Origin: Pseudodesulfovibrio sp. S3
Lineage (GTDB): Bacteria; Desulfobacterota; Desulfovibrionia; Desulfovibrionales; Desulfovibrionaceae
Direction: 5' to 3'
Assembly: GCF_004025585.1 (NCBI RefSeq)
Contig: NZ_QTZO01000001.1
Span: 124,001 to 188,000 of the forward strand
DNA length: 64,000 nt
In this document: one piece after another, positions 26,997 to 35,427 of the stretch
Layout: each line of letters opens with the position of its first letter
How positions within the stretch are numbered: the first letter of the stretch is position 1
Notes under the pieces: generated by a model
The model's database searches: none
What the model was told of the DNA's origin: nothing
Seen by the model: only the letters and a program-made list of their open reading frames with translations
Made by a program: the position numbers and the translations under genes

Positions 26997-28066
26997 TATT
27001 CCGCCTCCATAAGCGTATAGTTCATGGTTCGTTGTCTGGGAGTGAAACCGGCGGTTTTGACCAGCCGATGGATATCCTCGCGTGACAGCCGGAAGGCTAC
27101 GCCAGCGGCCTTGACCACGTTTTCCTCGATCATGGTGGATCCGAAGTCGTTGCCGCCGAAATAGAGGGCCAACTGGGCGATTTCCGGTCCCATGGTCACC
27201 CAGGAGACCTGGATGTTGTCCACGTTGTCCAGTACCAGTCGCGATACGGCCAGGGTTCGCAGGTATTCCACGCTGGTCAGTTTGCGGCAATGGGGCAATT
27301 CGGTGTGGTCTGGCTGGAAGGTCCAGGGTATGAAGGCCGTGAATCCGCCGGTGCGGTCCTGGACGTCTCGAACGCGGAACAAGTGTTCCAGGCGTTGGGC
27401 CGGTGTCTCCACGTGTCCGAACATCATTGTCGCCGTGGTCCGCATGCCCTGGCGGTGCGCTTCTTCCATAACGCCCAGCCATTGGGCGGTGGGACATTTG
27501 TTGGGTGCCACCTCGGTGCGGACCGCGTCCACCAGGATTTCCGCTCCACCGCCGGGAATGGAATCCAGACCTGCGGCGCGCAACCGTTCCAAGACCTCGG
27601 AAACCGGGATACGTTCCTTTTCGCTCCAGAAAACAACTTCCGGCGGAGAAAAAGCGTGGATGTGGATCGGGTAATTGGTCTTGATGAATCGGAGCAGGTC
27701 TTCGTACCAGGTCAGGGGAAGGTCGGGGTGATGGCCGCCCTGCATGAGGATCTGGGTGCCGCCCAGCGAGAGGGTCTCTTGGATTTTCCGGCCGATCTCC
27801 TCGAAGCTGAGGACATAGCCTTCAGCCTGGCCGGGTTCCCGGTAGAACGCGCAAAATTTGCAGCAGCACACGCATATGTTGGAATAGTTGATGTTCCTGT
27901 CCACCACGTAGGTGACTACCGGCTCCGGGTGTTTTTGCAGGCGGACCTGGTGTGCGAGATGGCCGAGATCATGGAATTCAGCTTCGGCATAGACGGTCAT
28001 GGCTTCTTCAAAATCAATGCGCCCGCCATCCAGAATCTTTGAAAAAATTGTATCAAGCTTACTCAT
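26996..28066 (-). CDS. mqnC: Cyclic dehypoxanthinyl futalosine synthase
   Basis: MqnC is a radical SAM enzyme that cyclises dehypoxanthine futalosine. The 356-residue protein has the cluster motif C65-x3-C69-x2-C72 in a local run of five cysteines, followed by the MqnC/MqnE family blocks GGTQILMQGGHHPDLPLTWY and SIPGGGAEILVDAVR. The stop and the mqnA start are contiguous, which implies coupling. mqnC and mqnE are similar; the GGHHP motif favours MqnC here. Confidence 0.93.
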   Translation of the reverse strand: MSKLDTIFSKILDGGRIDFEEAMTVYAEAEFHDLGHLAHQVRLQKHPEPVVTYVVDRNINYSNICVCCCKFCAFYREPGQAEGYVLSFEEIGRKIQETLSLGGTQILMQGGHHPDLPLTWYEDLLRFIKTNYPIHIHAFSPPEVVFWSEKERIPVSEVLERLRAAGLDSIPGGGAEILVDAVRTEVAPNKCPTAQWLGVMEEAHRQGMRTTATMMFGHVETPAQRLEHLFRVRDVQDRTGGFTAFIPWTFQPDHTELPHCRKLTSVEYLRTLAVSRLVLDNVDNIQVSWVTMGPEIAQLALYFGGNDFGSTMIEENVVKAAGVAFRLSREDIHRLVKTAGFTPRQRTMNYTLMEAE

Positions 28067-28123
28067 GTGCTACTCGTCTGGTTCATTTCGTGATCGTCTG
28101 CCCATCCGCGATAATGCGGCCTG

Positions 28124-28159
28124 AAAAGTTCAGGAGAAGAAGGGGATGGGGGCTGCGGG
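28124..28159 (-). repeat. Short intergenic repeat, copy 1 of type B
   Basis: In the 98-base gap between mqnE and mqnC the + strand reads AAAAGTT, then GGGGATGGGGGC and CGGG. The same arrangement occurs at 52854-52890 after ahbD. In both cases it lies just past the stop codon of a - strand gene, suggesting a 3'-end element. This is a visual match over short blocks only. Confidence 0.45.
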
Positions 28160-28164
28160 ATTCT

Positions 28165-29259
28165 TTACATCTCGTTGAAAAAGCCGTCGCGTTCAATCGG
28201 GGTGCAACCGCAGCCGCGGATCATTTCCTTGAGATCGTTGCGGGTCATGCCCTGATCCGAGGTGGCCCCGGCCTCGTGACCGATCTTTTCCTCCACCACG
28301 GTGCCGTCGAAATCATCGGCGCCGAATTTGAGGGCGGCCTGAGCCAGCTTGACGCCGAGCATCACCCAATACGCCTTGATGTGCGGGATGTTGTCGAGCA
28401 TGAGGCGGCTTATGGCTATGGTTTGCAGCTTTTCCAGGCCCGTCAGCGGATTTTCGATGGCCAGCCGACTGTTTTCGGTCAGAAAGGGCAGGGGGATGAA
28501 ACAGGTGTATCCGTGCCCCCGATCCTGGGATTCGCGCAGCCGGATCAGGTGATCGACGCGGTCCCGGATGGATTCGATGTGGCCGAAGAGCATGGTGCAG
28601 TTGGTCTTCATGCCGAGAGCATGTGCCTCTTCGTGTACGGCCAGCCATTCATCGGCCGTGGATTTGCGCGGACATATCTGCTTTCGTATCTCGGGATTGA
28701 ATATTTCTGCGCCGCCACCGGGCAGCATGTCCAGGCCGGACTGGTTCAGCCGGGTCAGGACTTCCTTGGTGGGCACTCCCTCCAGGCGGGCGAAATGGGC
28801 GATTTCCACGGCGGTAAAGCATTTGAGCACCACTTCGGGCAGGCGTTTCTTGACGGCCTGCATGAGGTGTTCGAAATAGTCCAGGCCCAGCCGGGGGTGA
28901 CAGCCGCCCACGATGTGGATTTCCCGTGGGGTCAGGGAGGTCGAATCGATCTTGGCGATGACGTCGTCCGCTTCGAGCACGAAACCGCCGTCCTGACCGT
29001 CCTCGCGCTGGTAGGCGCAGAAGGTGCAGCCGTTGACGCAGATGTTGGTATAGTTGACGTGCTGGTTGATCACATAGAATGCCTTGTCGCCGTGAAGCCG
29101 GGCACGCATCCGATGGGCCAGCGCGCCCACCGCCAGCGGCTCGGGGCATTCAAAGAGTCGTACGCCGTCTTCGAAAGACAGCCGCTCGCCGGTTTCGACC
29201 TTGGCGCGGATGTCTGCCAGACCCATGTTGTCGAAATAGTCGCTTTTGAACAGATTCAT
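28165..29259 (-). CDS. mqnE: Aminodeoxyfutalosine synthase
   Basis: MqnE is a radical SAM enzyme that joins 3-(1-carboxyvinyloxy)benzoate and SAM to form aminofutalosine. The protein (364 residues) has C74-x3-C78-x2-C81, preceded by NQHVNYTNICVNG, and the blocks HIVGGCHPRLGLDYFEHLM and MLPGGGAEIFNPEIR. The HIVGGCHP motif distinguishes it from MqnC. It follows the TetR gene by ten bases on the same strand. Confidence 0.93.
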   Translation of the reverse strand: MNLFKSDYFDNMGLADIRAKVETGERLSFEDGVRLFECPEPLAVGALAHRMRARLHGDKAFYVINQHVNYTNICVNGCTFCAYQREDGQDGGFVLEADDVIAKIDSTSLTPREIHIVGGCHPRLGLDYFEHLMQAVKKRLPEVVLKCFTAVEIAHFARLEGVPTKEVLTRLNQSGLDMLPGGGAEIFNPEIRKQICPRKSTADEWLAVHEEAHALGMKTNCTMLFGHIESIRDRVDHLIRLRESQDRGHGYTCFIPLPFLTENSRLAIENPLTGLEKLQTIAISRLMLDNIPHIKAYWVMLGVKLAQAALKFGADDFDGTVVEEKIGHEAGATSDQGMTRNDLKEMIRGCGCTPIERDGFFNEM

Positions 29260-29269
29260 GGAAGATCTC

Positions 29270-29911
29270 CTAACAGGATGCTTCGGTCAGGCCGTGTCGA
29301 AGGAAATTCGTCAGGCCAAGGGCTTTTTCCGAGAGTGAAAGATGGGCGGGTTCCAGGCCCGGGTCCAGTGAGGGAACGGCGTGCCCCTGGAGAAACCGGT
29401 CCAGGATGGCATGCAGGTTGAAGACGGCCATATCAACATTCAGGCCTTCTGGCAGATGCCCTGCCTTGATGCCGTCTTCGACGAGTTGCCGGAGAAATCT
29501 GGCCAGCGCCCCTCGGATTTCGCCGAGGAAGCGTTCGCGTAAAGGGAAGTTTTCGTTGAACAGCATTTTCAGGTAGATGCGATAGATGTGCGGATGCGCG
29601 TCCACGAACTTGCAGCCGGCGATAAAGCTCTGTTCAATGCGTTCAAAAAAATCGTGCCCCGGCGTGTCGCGGATTTCCTTGAGAGGTTTCTTGAATTGGG
29701 CCACGGCGTGGCCGAAGATGTGCTCGAACAATCCCTGCTTGTTGCCGAAATACTTGAACAGCGATCCCTTGGCGATGCCGAGGCGGTCGACAATGCGGTT
29801 GACGCTCGCCTGGTGATACCCGTGGTCTGCAAATTCCCGTGTGGCCTCGGCCAGGACGCGTTGCTGTTTTTCCTCGGGCAGGTTTTCGAAGGTCTTGTTG
29901 TTGTGCGTCAT
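29270..29911 (-). CDS. TetR-family regulator of the mqn cluster (predicted)
   Basis: This protein (213 residues) has a TetR helix-turn-helix at about residues 10-55: ATREFADHGYHQASVNRIVD followed by GIAKGSLFKYFGNKQGLFEH. The C-terminal ligand domain is not recognised further. The frame extends 28 codons upstream, but those cover the operator-like palindrome and show no homology; MTHNNKTFENLPEEKQQ is the better start. It leads mqnE, mqnC and mqnA and diverges from mqnD, so control of menaquinone synthesis is a reasonable inference. Confidence 0.85.
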   Translation of the reverse strand: MTHNNKTFENLPEEKQQRVLAEATREFADHGYHQASVNRIVDRLGIAKGSLFKYFGNKQGLFEHIFGHAVAQFKKPLKEIRDTPGHDFFERIEQSFIAGCKFVDAHPHIYRIYLKMLFNENFPLRERFLGEIRGALARFLRQLVEDGIKAGHLPEGLNVDMAVFNLHAILDRFLQGHAVPSLDPGLEPAHLSLSEKALGLTNFLRHGLTEASC

Positions 29912-29946
29912 GGTACGGGCTTGCTCTTTGTAGCTGGTTCCGTTAG

Positions 29947-29966
29947 TGGTGACCAGGTGGTCACCA
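29947..29966. promoter_or_regulatory. Operator-like palindrome in the mqnD-TetR gap
   Basis: A perfect 8-bp inverted repeat TGGTGACC / GGTCACCA is separated by AGGT. It lies 36 bases before the TetR start and 66 bases before mqnD. The size and symmetry suit a TetR dimer, so it is the likely site of autoregulation and control of both divergent units. Confidence 0.7.
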
Positions 29967-30031
29967 TGTTTATAGCCGCTTTGTCTTCCTGTCAAGCTGG
30001 TGCTGAAAGATAAATATTATAGAGAGATATA

Positions 30032-30859
30032 ATGTCAGATACGCTCACCCTCGGTTATTCTCCCTGTCCCAACGACACCTTCATATTTCATGCTCTGGCT
30101 TCTGGCCTGGTGGACTGGCCCGGAGGGCTGTCCGTCACCCTGGCCGATGTGGAGGAACTCAATGCCATGGCCGGTTCCGGCGCTCTGGACGTGGTCAAGG
30201 TGTCCGTGGCCGCCGCTGCGGGCATTCTGGACGACTATGTGCTTTTGCGGGCGGGCGGGGCCATGGGCTACGGCGTAGGGCCGATCCTGGTGGCTGGGGA
30301 GCAGCGCTCCCTGGAATCCCTGGATGGCGGAAAAGTGGCTATCCCCGGTCGCAGGACCACGGCAAACCTGTTGTTTGGAATGTGCTGTCGCGAGGCCGGA
30401 ATCACTGTGGACACGGTGGAAATGGTCTTTGACCAGGTCATGCCCGCTGTTGAAGCCGGTGCGGCAGGAGCGGGCGTGGTCATCCATGAAGGGCGGTTTA
30501 CCTTTGGGGAAAGCGGGTTGGTCCGAATCCTGGATCTCGGGGCGTGGTGGGAGGCGTATACCGGTTTGCCGCTTCCGCTGGGTGCCATTGCGGTCAAACG
30601 TTCTCTGGGCGAGGACGTTGCCAGGAGCATGAACAAGGCCATCCGTCAAAGTTTGCTGGCGGCCCGCGCCAATCCCGGTCTTGGGCGGGAGTATGTCCGA
30701 AAACATGCCCAGGAGATGGATGAAGCGGTTATTCGCAGGCACATCGAGACGTTCGTCACCGACTACAGCCTGGATGTGGGAGATGCTGGGGTCGAAGCCG
30801 TGATGGGGCTTTTGTCCGAGGCAGGGTGTACCCGCAAAGACATCTTTATTACTCTTTAG
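30032..30859 (+). CDS. mqnD: 1,4-dihydroxy-6-naphthoate synthase
   Basis: MqnD forms 1,4-dihydroxy-6-naphthoate from cyclic dehypoxanthine futalosine. The protein (275 residues) begins with the family signature LGYSPCPNDTFIFHAL, and has DVVKVSVAAAAGILDDYVLL and VAIPGRRTTANLL. It is divergent from the TetR-mqnE-C-A operon. The stop codon overlaps that of the convergent EamA gene. mqnB, the futalosine hydrolase step, is not in the window. Confidence 0.94.
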   Translation: MSDTLTLGYSPCPNDTFIFHALASGLVDWPGGLSVTLADVEELNAMAGSGALDVVKVSVAAAAGILDDYVLLRAGGAMGYGVGPILVAGEQRSLESLDGGKVAIPGRRTTANLLFGMCCREAGITVDTVEMVFDQVMPAVEAGAAGAGVVIHEGRFTFGESGLVRILDLGAWWEAYTGLPLPLGAIAVKRSLGEDVARSMNKAIRQSLLAARANPGLGREYVRKHAQEMDEAVIRRHIETFVTDYSLDVGDAGVEAVMGLLSEAGCTRKDIFITL

Positions 30860-31758
30860 GCGGGTTGTCTTTTCCTGGGCGCTCTGTCTTGGCTGATGAA
30901 TACCCCGGCGATCACCAGGGCGGAGGCGGCGTACTGCATCCAGTTGAGCCTCTCGCCAAGTATGACCATCCCCATGATCAGGGTGATCACCGGGATGAGG
31001 TTGATGAAGGAAGAGGCCTGTCCGGCGGAGATCTTGGACATGCCGTAGTTGTACATGCCGTATGCGAAGATGGTCACGAAGATGCCCAGATAGAATATGG
31101 TGGCCAGACCGGCCAGATCGATCGTGGTCGGCAGCGTGGTGGATGGCAGGAAGAGCAGCGGGAAGTAGAACACGGCTCCTATGAACGCCTGGATCATGGT
31201 CAGAAACCACGGATTATAGCGCGGTGAGAGCTTCTTGAAGGCGATCATGTAGCCGCAGGCACAGATCATGGCCAGAAATTCGAGGAAGTTGCCGAGCACG
31301 GGGTTGGAGGCGGTTTCCGTGGATTCAGCTACGGCGGACAGTACGACCGCCCCCACGATGGCCAGTCCGAAACCGGCGACCGTGCGCTTGGTCAGTGGCT
31401 CATTCAGGGTCAGGCGGGCGGCCACCGCCACCATGAGCGGCAGCAGGGCGCAGATCATGCCGGCTTGGGATGCGTCAGTGTAAGAGAGGGAGAGGGCCTC
31501 GAAAATGAAGTAGAAGCCCGGTTCGCAGATGCCCATGAAGGCGAGCAGCTTCCAGTCGCCGGGCCGGTAGTCGATGTGTCTCAGGGTCTTGAAGACGAGC
31601 ATGAAGCCGAGGCTGGCCACGAACATGCGTCCGAAGATGACCACCATGGGGTCGAATTTCTGAAAGGCGAATTTGAGCGCTATGAACGAGCTGGACCAGA
31701 GCAGGACAGCAGCCCAAAGCGCCAGTAATGCCTTTGTTTTTCCTTCAACCAATGCCAT
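30856..31758 (-). CDS. EamA-family (DMT) membrane transporter
   Basis: This 300-residue integral membrane protein has about ten hydrophobic segments in two EamA repeats, beginning LWAAVLLWSSSFIALKFAFQ and ending YAASALVIAGVFISQDRAP. DMT-family proteins export metabolites or amino acids; the substrate here cannot be told. The frame extends 21 codons upstream but MALVEGKTKALL, preceded by AAAGGAAACCCGC, is the better start. The stop overlaps mqnD tail to tail by three bases. Confidence 0.88.
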   Translation of the reverse strand: MALVEGKTKALLALWAAVLLWSSSFIALKFAFQKFDPMVVIFGRMFVASLGFMLVFKTLRHIDYRPGDWKLLAFMGICEPGFYFIFEALSLSYTDASQAGMICALLPLMVAVAARLTLNEPLTKRTVAGFGLAIVGAVVLSAVAESTETASNPVLGNFLEFLAMICACGYMIAFKKLSPRYNPWFLTMIQAFIGAVFYFPLLFLPSTTLPTTIDLAGLATIFYLGIFVTIFAYGMYNYGMSKISAGQASSFINLIPVITLIMGMVILGERLNWMQYAASALVIAGVFISQDRAPRKRQPA

Positions 31759-31871
31759 GCGGGTTTCCTTTGTAAACGTCTTGGCCTGTCTAACACCGTT
31801 CAGTCTGCATGGGAACTGCATATGGCATCATATAATTGGATGAAGTTGATTTGCCGTGCCGGTGCCGCATA

Positions 31872-31909
31872 CGTAAAGAGGGTTCCGCTTTTGCGGAACC
31901 CTCTTTACG
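31872..31909 (-). terminator. Long perfect hairpin after the 31931-32200 gene
   Basis: A 17-bp perfect stem (CGTAAAGAGGGTTCCGC, 31872-31888, with its complement 31893-31909) encloses TTTT. It begins 22 bases past the stop of the - strand gene at 31931. There is no separate T-run outside the stem, but an A/T-rich stem base makes termination likely. Confidence 0.7.
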
Positions 31910-31930
31910 GTGTTCTATGAAATATCCCTT

Positions 31931-32200
31931 CTAGTGGGGACAGACGGCAAGGATGTTGACGGGTTTGAAACCGTTGCCCGGGTCTTCTGCGTAGCGGCAG
32001 CCCAGATGGGAATCATCCCGTTTGTTTATGATGTCCTGTTCCGAACCGAGATAGTGCGGGCAGTTGTTGTTGTTGCAGACCAGAATGACGCCCCAGCAGG
32101 TCTCGGGGGGCGTGAGCCACGCATCCATGACCTGGTTGCAATGAGGGCAGTTTCTGTCCGGCAGTTCCGTGACAATTCCGGCGTATTCATGAATAACCAT
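31931..32200 (-). CDS. Small cysteine-rich protein of unknown function
   Basis: This 89-residue protein starts after GGAGATACA. It has CPHC near residues 18-21, a C-x4-C pair near 42-47 (CNNNNC) and two further cysteines (LGC, AVC) towards the C-terminus, a layout that suggests a zinc-ribbon or an Ogr/Delta-like finger. I do not recognise a specific family. It stands alone between the EamA gene and darP, with its own terminator-like hairpin. Confidence 0.7.
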   Translation of the reverse strand: MVIHEYAGIVTELPDRNCPHCNQVMDAWLTPPETCWGVILVCNNNNCPHYLGSEQDIINKRDDSHLGCRYAEDPGNGFKPVNILAVCPH

Positions 32201-32291
32201 TGTATCTCCTTGGGGCCAGCGGCAGGCCGTCGTTTATATATGGTGGTCCTGAAGATAATTCCCTTGTCGCCCACGTCAAGGGGCTGGGCGA

Positions 32292-32825
32292 TTATTTTTC
32301 CGGAATGGGAGGCAGGTAGCGGAGCAGTTTGAAAAGGGCGCGGGCGCTCTTGGAGGGCTTGTTGCCGGCTTTTTCCCGCCGAGCATTCAGGGTGAGCTGT
32401 CTTATGCGCTGGCCTTCCTCCGGGTTGGCTTCGAACAATTCCTGCAACAGATCGTCATCGCCGTTAACCAGCCTGTCACGAATGATTTCGAGACGGTGGA
32501 ATTCGGCGGTCTTGAGGGAATGCCCCTGTTGGGCGGCCTCCACAATTTCCCGGACATGACTGGTGTCGAAGGTGCGCATGAGCTTGCCCACGTATTGCAT
32601 GTGCCGCCGAGCAGCCTCGTGTTTGGTGATCTTTTTTATGAGCAGCAGAGCCTTTTCCACTTCAGGGGGCAGGTTCGCATCTTTGACGACGGCATCGCCC
32701 AGATTCGCCAGATCGGTTCCGAGCTTTTGCAGTTCATGCATATCGCGTTTGAGTTGGGAGCGGCTGGGGCGCTCGTCCACCTCGTCGAATTCAGCCGGAT
32801 GGTATGTACTGTTCTTCTTGACCAT
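32292..32825 (-). CDS. darP: DarP (YjgA, DUF615) ribosome-associated protein
   Basis: The 177-residue protein matches the DarP/YjgA family: SRSQLKRDMHELQKLGTDLA near residues 22-41, HEAARRHMQYVGKLMR near 69-84 and a C-terminal LRQL/LTLNARREKA block. DarP binds late 50S precursors and helps assembly in E. coli. It overlaps the preceding lipoprotein gene by one base (TAATG), so it is translationally coupled to the lipid transport operon, an association whose meaning is unclear. Confidence 0.88.
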   Translation of the reverse strand: MVKKNSTYHPAEFDEVDERPSRSQLKRDMHELQKLGTDLANLGDAVVKDANLPPEVEKALLLIKKITKHEAARRHMQYVGKLMRTFDTSHVREIVEAAQQGHSLKTAEFHRLEIIRDRLVNGDDDLLQELFEANPEEGQRIRQLTLNARREKAGNKPSKSARALFKLLRYLPPIPEK

Positions 32826-33442
32826 TATTTCCTGAGTGGCGCTGTGGCCAGATCGTTTTCGAGTTCTGTGAAGATGGCCTGGACGCCTTGGGTCATGGCC
32901 TGGACCAGGGATTGGGGGTCAGGTTCGGCAATGGGGATGCGTTTTGAATAGGTGTTGGAGAAGACGATGACGTTTTCAGCAGTGGATTCATCCACCGCGA
33001 AGAACTGCATTTCCACCACGGCTGTCGGGGCAGGGCCGGAGTAGTCGCCGTACAGGGCGTTGACCACCCCCTCCAGGGTCAGGTCAGGCACGATCATGCT
33101 GCCCGGTTCGATAATGTGCGAGAAGAGACCGGAATCGCGAAGCCAGGTGCGCAGTTCCGTGGTCAGCATGTTGCCGGGGGTGACAAAGAACATGTTGTAG
33201 AAGTCTGAATCGATGCGCCCCTCAGGCCCTCGGTAGACCAGCTCGCGAGTGTTGTAGATGTCGGAGATGGAGAGTCGGCGGACCTTGAGCACGAAGTCCT
33301 CGGGAACGGTGTTTTTTTCGGCCGTGCGCACGGGGGTAATCTGGAAATATCGTTTATCCAGAGGTTTTCCGCCCAACTTGACGCAGGCAGCAGTGCTCAA
33401 TGCCACGGTCAGGATTGCTATGAGGATGTGTTGTCGTTTCAT
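32825..33442 (-). CDS. ABC-type transport auxiliary lipoprotein (PqiC/YmbA-like)
   Basis: This 205-residue protein has a lipoprotein signal (ILIAILTVALSTAAC, lipidation at C20) and the fold blocks of the ABC-type transport auxiliary family (RRLSISDIYNTRELVYR, then LTTELRTWLRDSGLFSHII). Members work with MCE proteins in lipid traffic between the membranes, anchored in the outer membrane. Its place after an MCE gene supports this role. Confidence 0.85.
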   Translation of the reverse strand: MKRQHILIAILTVALSTAACVKLGGKPLDKRYFQITPVRTAEKNTVPEDFVLKVRRLSISDIYNTRELVYRGPEGRIDSDFYNMFFVTPGNMLTTELRTWLRDSGLFSHIIEPGSMIVPDLTLEGVVNALYGDYSGPAPTAVVEMQFFAVDESTAENVIVFSNTYSKRIPIAEPDPQSLVQAMTQGVQAIFTELENDLATAPLRK

Positions 33443-33456
33443 GGTGGATGACCCCG

Positions 33457-34608
33457 CTACCTGGTTTCGGGACTGGGTTTGGTCGGCGGAGTGCCGAAAA
33501 GCATGCCGGATGGATACCGTTTGGCATCGCCCGTGAGTTCCTTGACATTCTGCATGACTTCGCGGGTATCCTCGATAATGGAGTGGATGTTCGCCTCTTC
33601 GGATGCCACAACGCCGTTCAGGCGGTTGGCCAGGTTGTGGACTTTGGCCACGGCGGCGGTCAGGTCAGCAGATGCTTTGGATATGTTTTCCAGGGTGGGG
33701 GCGATTTCCCCCAGGGCCTTGTCCATGCGCGGATCTGCCAGAGTCCTGCCGAGGACTTCCGAGGCCTGCTTGAAGCTGGTCATGGCCTCTTTGGTCTCTC
33801 GTATTGCAGCGATGATGTCGCTTTCCGATTCCGTGGCGATGCGGTTGACGGTCGCTATGGCTGAGGCTGTTTCCGGGATGATCCGTTCCGTTGCCGGGTC
33901 GGCAAGGAGTTGGTTGGTTCTTGCCAGGAGCGTGCGGGTCTCCCCAAGTATGCCGATCAGGCGGTCTCCTGCTTCGCGGCCACCTTCGGTCTTCATGAAG
34001 CCGTTGATGGTGTTAACGATGTCCTTCACATCGGAGATGATGGATTCGAGGTCTTCCTGTTTCAGGCCGCTCAGGGTCTTGCTGATGGTGGTGATGGCTG
34101 CCTCCACACGGCTCAAGGTGGAGGGCACTGATGGGATATAGGCTGATTTCGGTTTCCAATCTATGGGCAGCGGCGGGTTGGTATTCGGGTCTTCGTATAC
34201 GGTATTCAGAAAGAGTTGGCCCGTGAGTCCCAGCGAAGTGGGGCGCATACGCAGGCCTCGTTTTACTTCGTTCTCAACGTGAGCGCCAAAAGTCTTTTCC
34301 GCGATGTTCTCGAAAAGGTTCGGGGTGATTTCGCATCTGACATAAACATAGCGGGCTTCGTCGCTTTTGGCCTGGTGGTATATGTTGGACACGAAGTTGA
34401 TTTCCGCCACCCGGCCCACTGCAACGCCGCGCAGCTTGACCGGAGATCCCACGGCCAAGCCGTTGACGGATTCGTCAAAGTAGGTTTCCAGAGGATAGGT
34501 GGTTTCGAAAAATCGCCCTGCACCGAGGATGACGATGACCGCCAGGAGCATGGAAGTACCCAGGATAATGAAGGCGCCTAATTTGAAATAATCATTTTTT
34601 CTTATCAT
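33457..34608 (-). CDS. mlaD: MCE/MlaD-family lipid-binding protein
   Basis: The protein (383 residues) has one N-terminal membrane anchor (about 8-30: LGAFIILGTSMLLAVIVILG), then an MCE domain (about 38-130) with the family motif VNGLAVGSPVKLRGVAVGRV. A long helical part (about 160-370), rich in Thr, Ala, Glu and Leu, follows; such helices form a periplasmic tube or needle in longer MCE proteins. E. coli MlaD is only about 183 residues, so this is nearer to the extended type. Confidence 0.9.
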   Translation of the reverse strand: MIRKNDYFKLGAFIILGTSMLLAVIVILGAGRFFETTYPLETYFDESVNGLAVGSPVKLRGVAVGRVAEINFVSNIYHQAKSDEARYVYVRCEITPNLFENIAEKTFGAHVENEVKRGLRMRPTSLGLTGQLFLNTVYEDPNTNPPLPIDWKPKSAYIPSVPSTLSRVEAAITTISKTLSGLKQEDLESIISDVKDIVNTINGFMKTEGGREAGDRLIGILGETRTLLARTNQLLADPATERIIPETASAIATVNRIATESESDIIAAIRETKEAMTSFKQASEVLGRTLADPRMDKALGEIAPTLENISKASADLTAAVAKVHNLANRLNGVVASEEANIHSIIEDTREVMQNVKELTGDAKRYPSGMLFGTPPTKPSPETR

Positions 34609-34617
34609 TCAAAATCC

Positions 34618-35415
34618 TTACGTTGTCGGCTGTCCGTCCTGGTCAAAGCCCGGCTTCCCGATGTTCGGCTGGCGGAGGAAGAATCGCCTGACAAACAGGT
34701 TGTCCGAAGTATCCCTGAGTTCAAGGGGGTCGCCTTCGGCTACGATGGATTTGACTTCCTTGTCGAGCATGATAACCCGATCCGCTATTTTGTAAATGCT
34801 TTCCAATTCATGGGTGACGATGACAAACGTGATGCCCAGATTCTTGGCCAGGTCGAGAATCAGTTCATCGAGTGCTGCGCTGGATATGGGGTCCAGACCT
34901 GCACCCGGTTCGTCCAGGAAGAGAATGTCGGGATCCAGGGCCATGGCTCGGGCGATGGCTGCCCGCTTCTTCATGCCCCCGGAAAGGGCCGAAGGCATCT
35001 TGTAGGCGGCGTTTTCCAGATCCACCATGGCCAATTTGGATTTGGCTATGATGGACATGGCTTCTTTGGGCAGGTTGGTGAACTCTTCCAGCGGCAGCAT
35101 GACGTTTTGCAGCAGGGACATGGACCCGAACAGGGCACCCATCTGATACATGACTCCGAATTGCCTGATGATATCGTTCCGCTGTCTGCCATCGGCCATG
35201 GTCAGGTCTTCCGTGCCGAAGAAGACCTGTCCCGCCATGGGTTGTATCAGGCCGATCATGTTCTTGAGCAGGGTGGATTTTCCGCAGCCGGAACCGCCAA
35301 GGATGATGAAGACCTCACCCCTGTGGACGTCGAAGCTGACGTCCTCCACCACCACGGTGTCGTCGTAGCCGCAGGTGAGGTTTCTCACGCTTATGATGGG
35401 GGTGGTGTTTGTCAT
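34618..35415 (-). CDS. mlaF: ABC transporter ATPase of the Mla system
   Basis: This 265-residue ATPase powers lipid transport with the MlaE-like permease. Walker A is GGSGCGKST (40-48), the signature is LSGGM (144-148), Walker B is DILFLDEP (163-170) and the switch histidine is H202. The segment MYQMGALFGSMSLLQNVMLP is characteristic of MlaF-type ATPases. It sits between the permease and MCE genes. Confidence 0.93.
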   Translation of the reverse strand: MTNTTPIISVRNLTCGYDDTVVVEDVSFDVHRGEVFIILGGSGCGKSTLLKNMIGLIQPMAGQVFFGTEDLTMADGRQRNDIIRQFGVMYQMGALFGSMSLLQNVMLPLEEFTNLPKEAMSIIAKSKLAMVDLENAAYKMPSALSGGMKKRAAIARAMALDPDILFLDEPGAGLDPISSAALDELILDLAKNLGITFVIVTHELESIYKIADRVIMLDKEVKSIVAEGDPLELRDTSDNLFVRRFFLRQPNIGKPGFDQDGQPTT

Positions 35416-35427
35416 GCCTCTTTGCCT

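Noticed and set aside
27952-29421. Open frame on + strand across mqnE and the TetR gene
   Set aside because: mqnE and the TetR gene on the - strand have clear motifs here; the + frame has none.
29912-29995. Extended N-terminus of the TetR protein of the mqn cluster
   Set aside because: The extra 28 codons lie over the operator-like palindrome and do not resemble TetR proteins.
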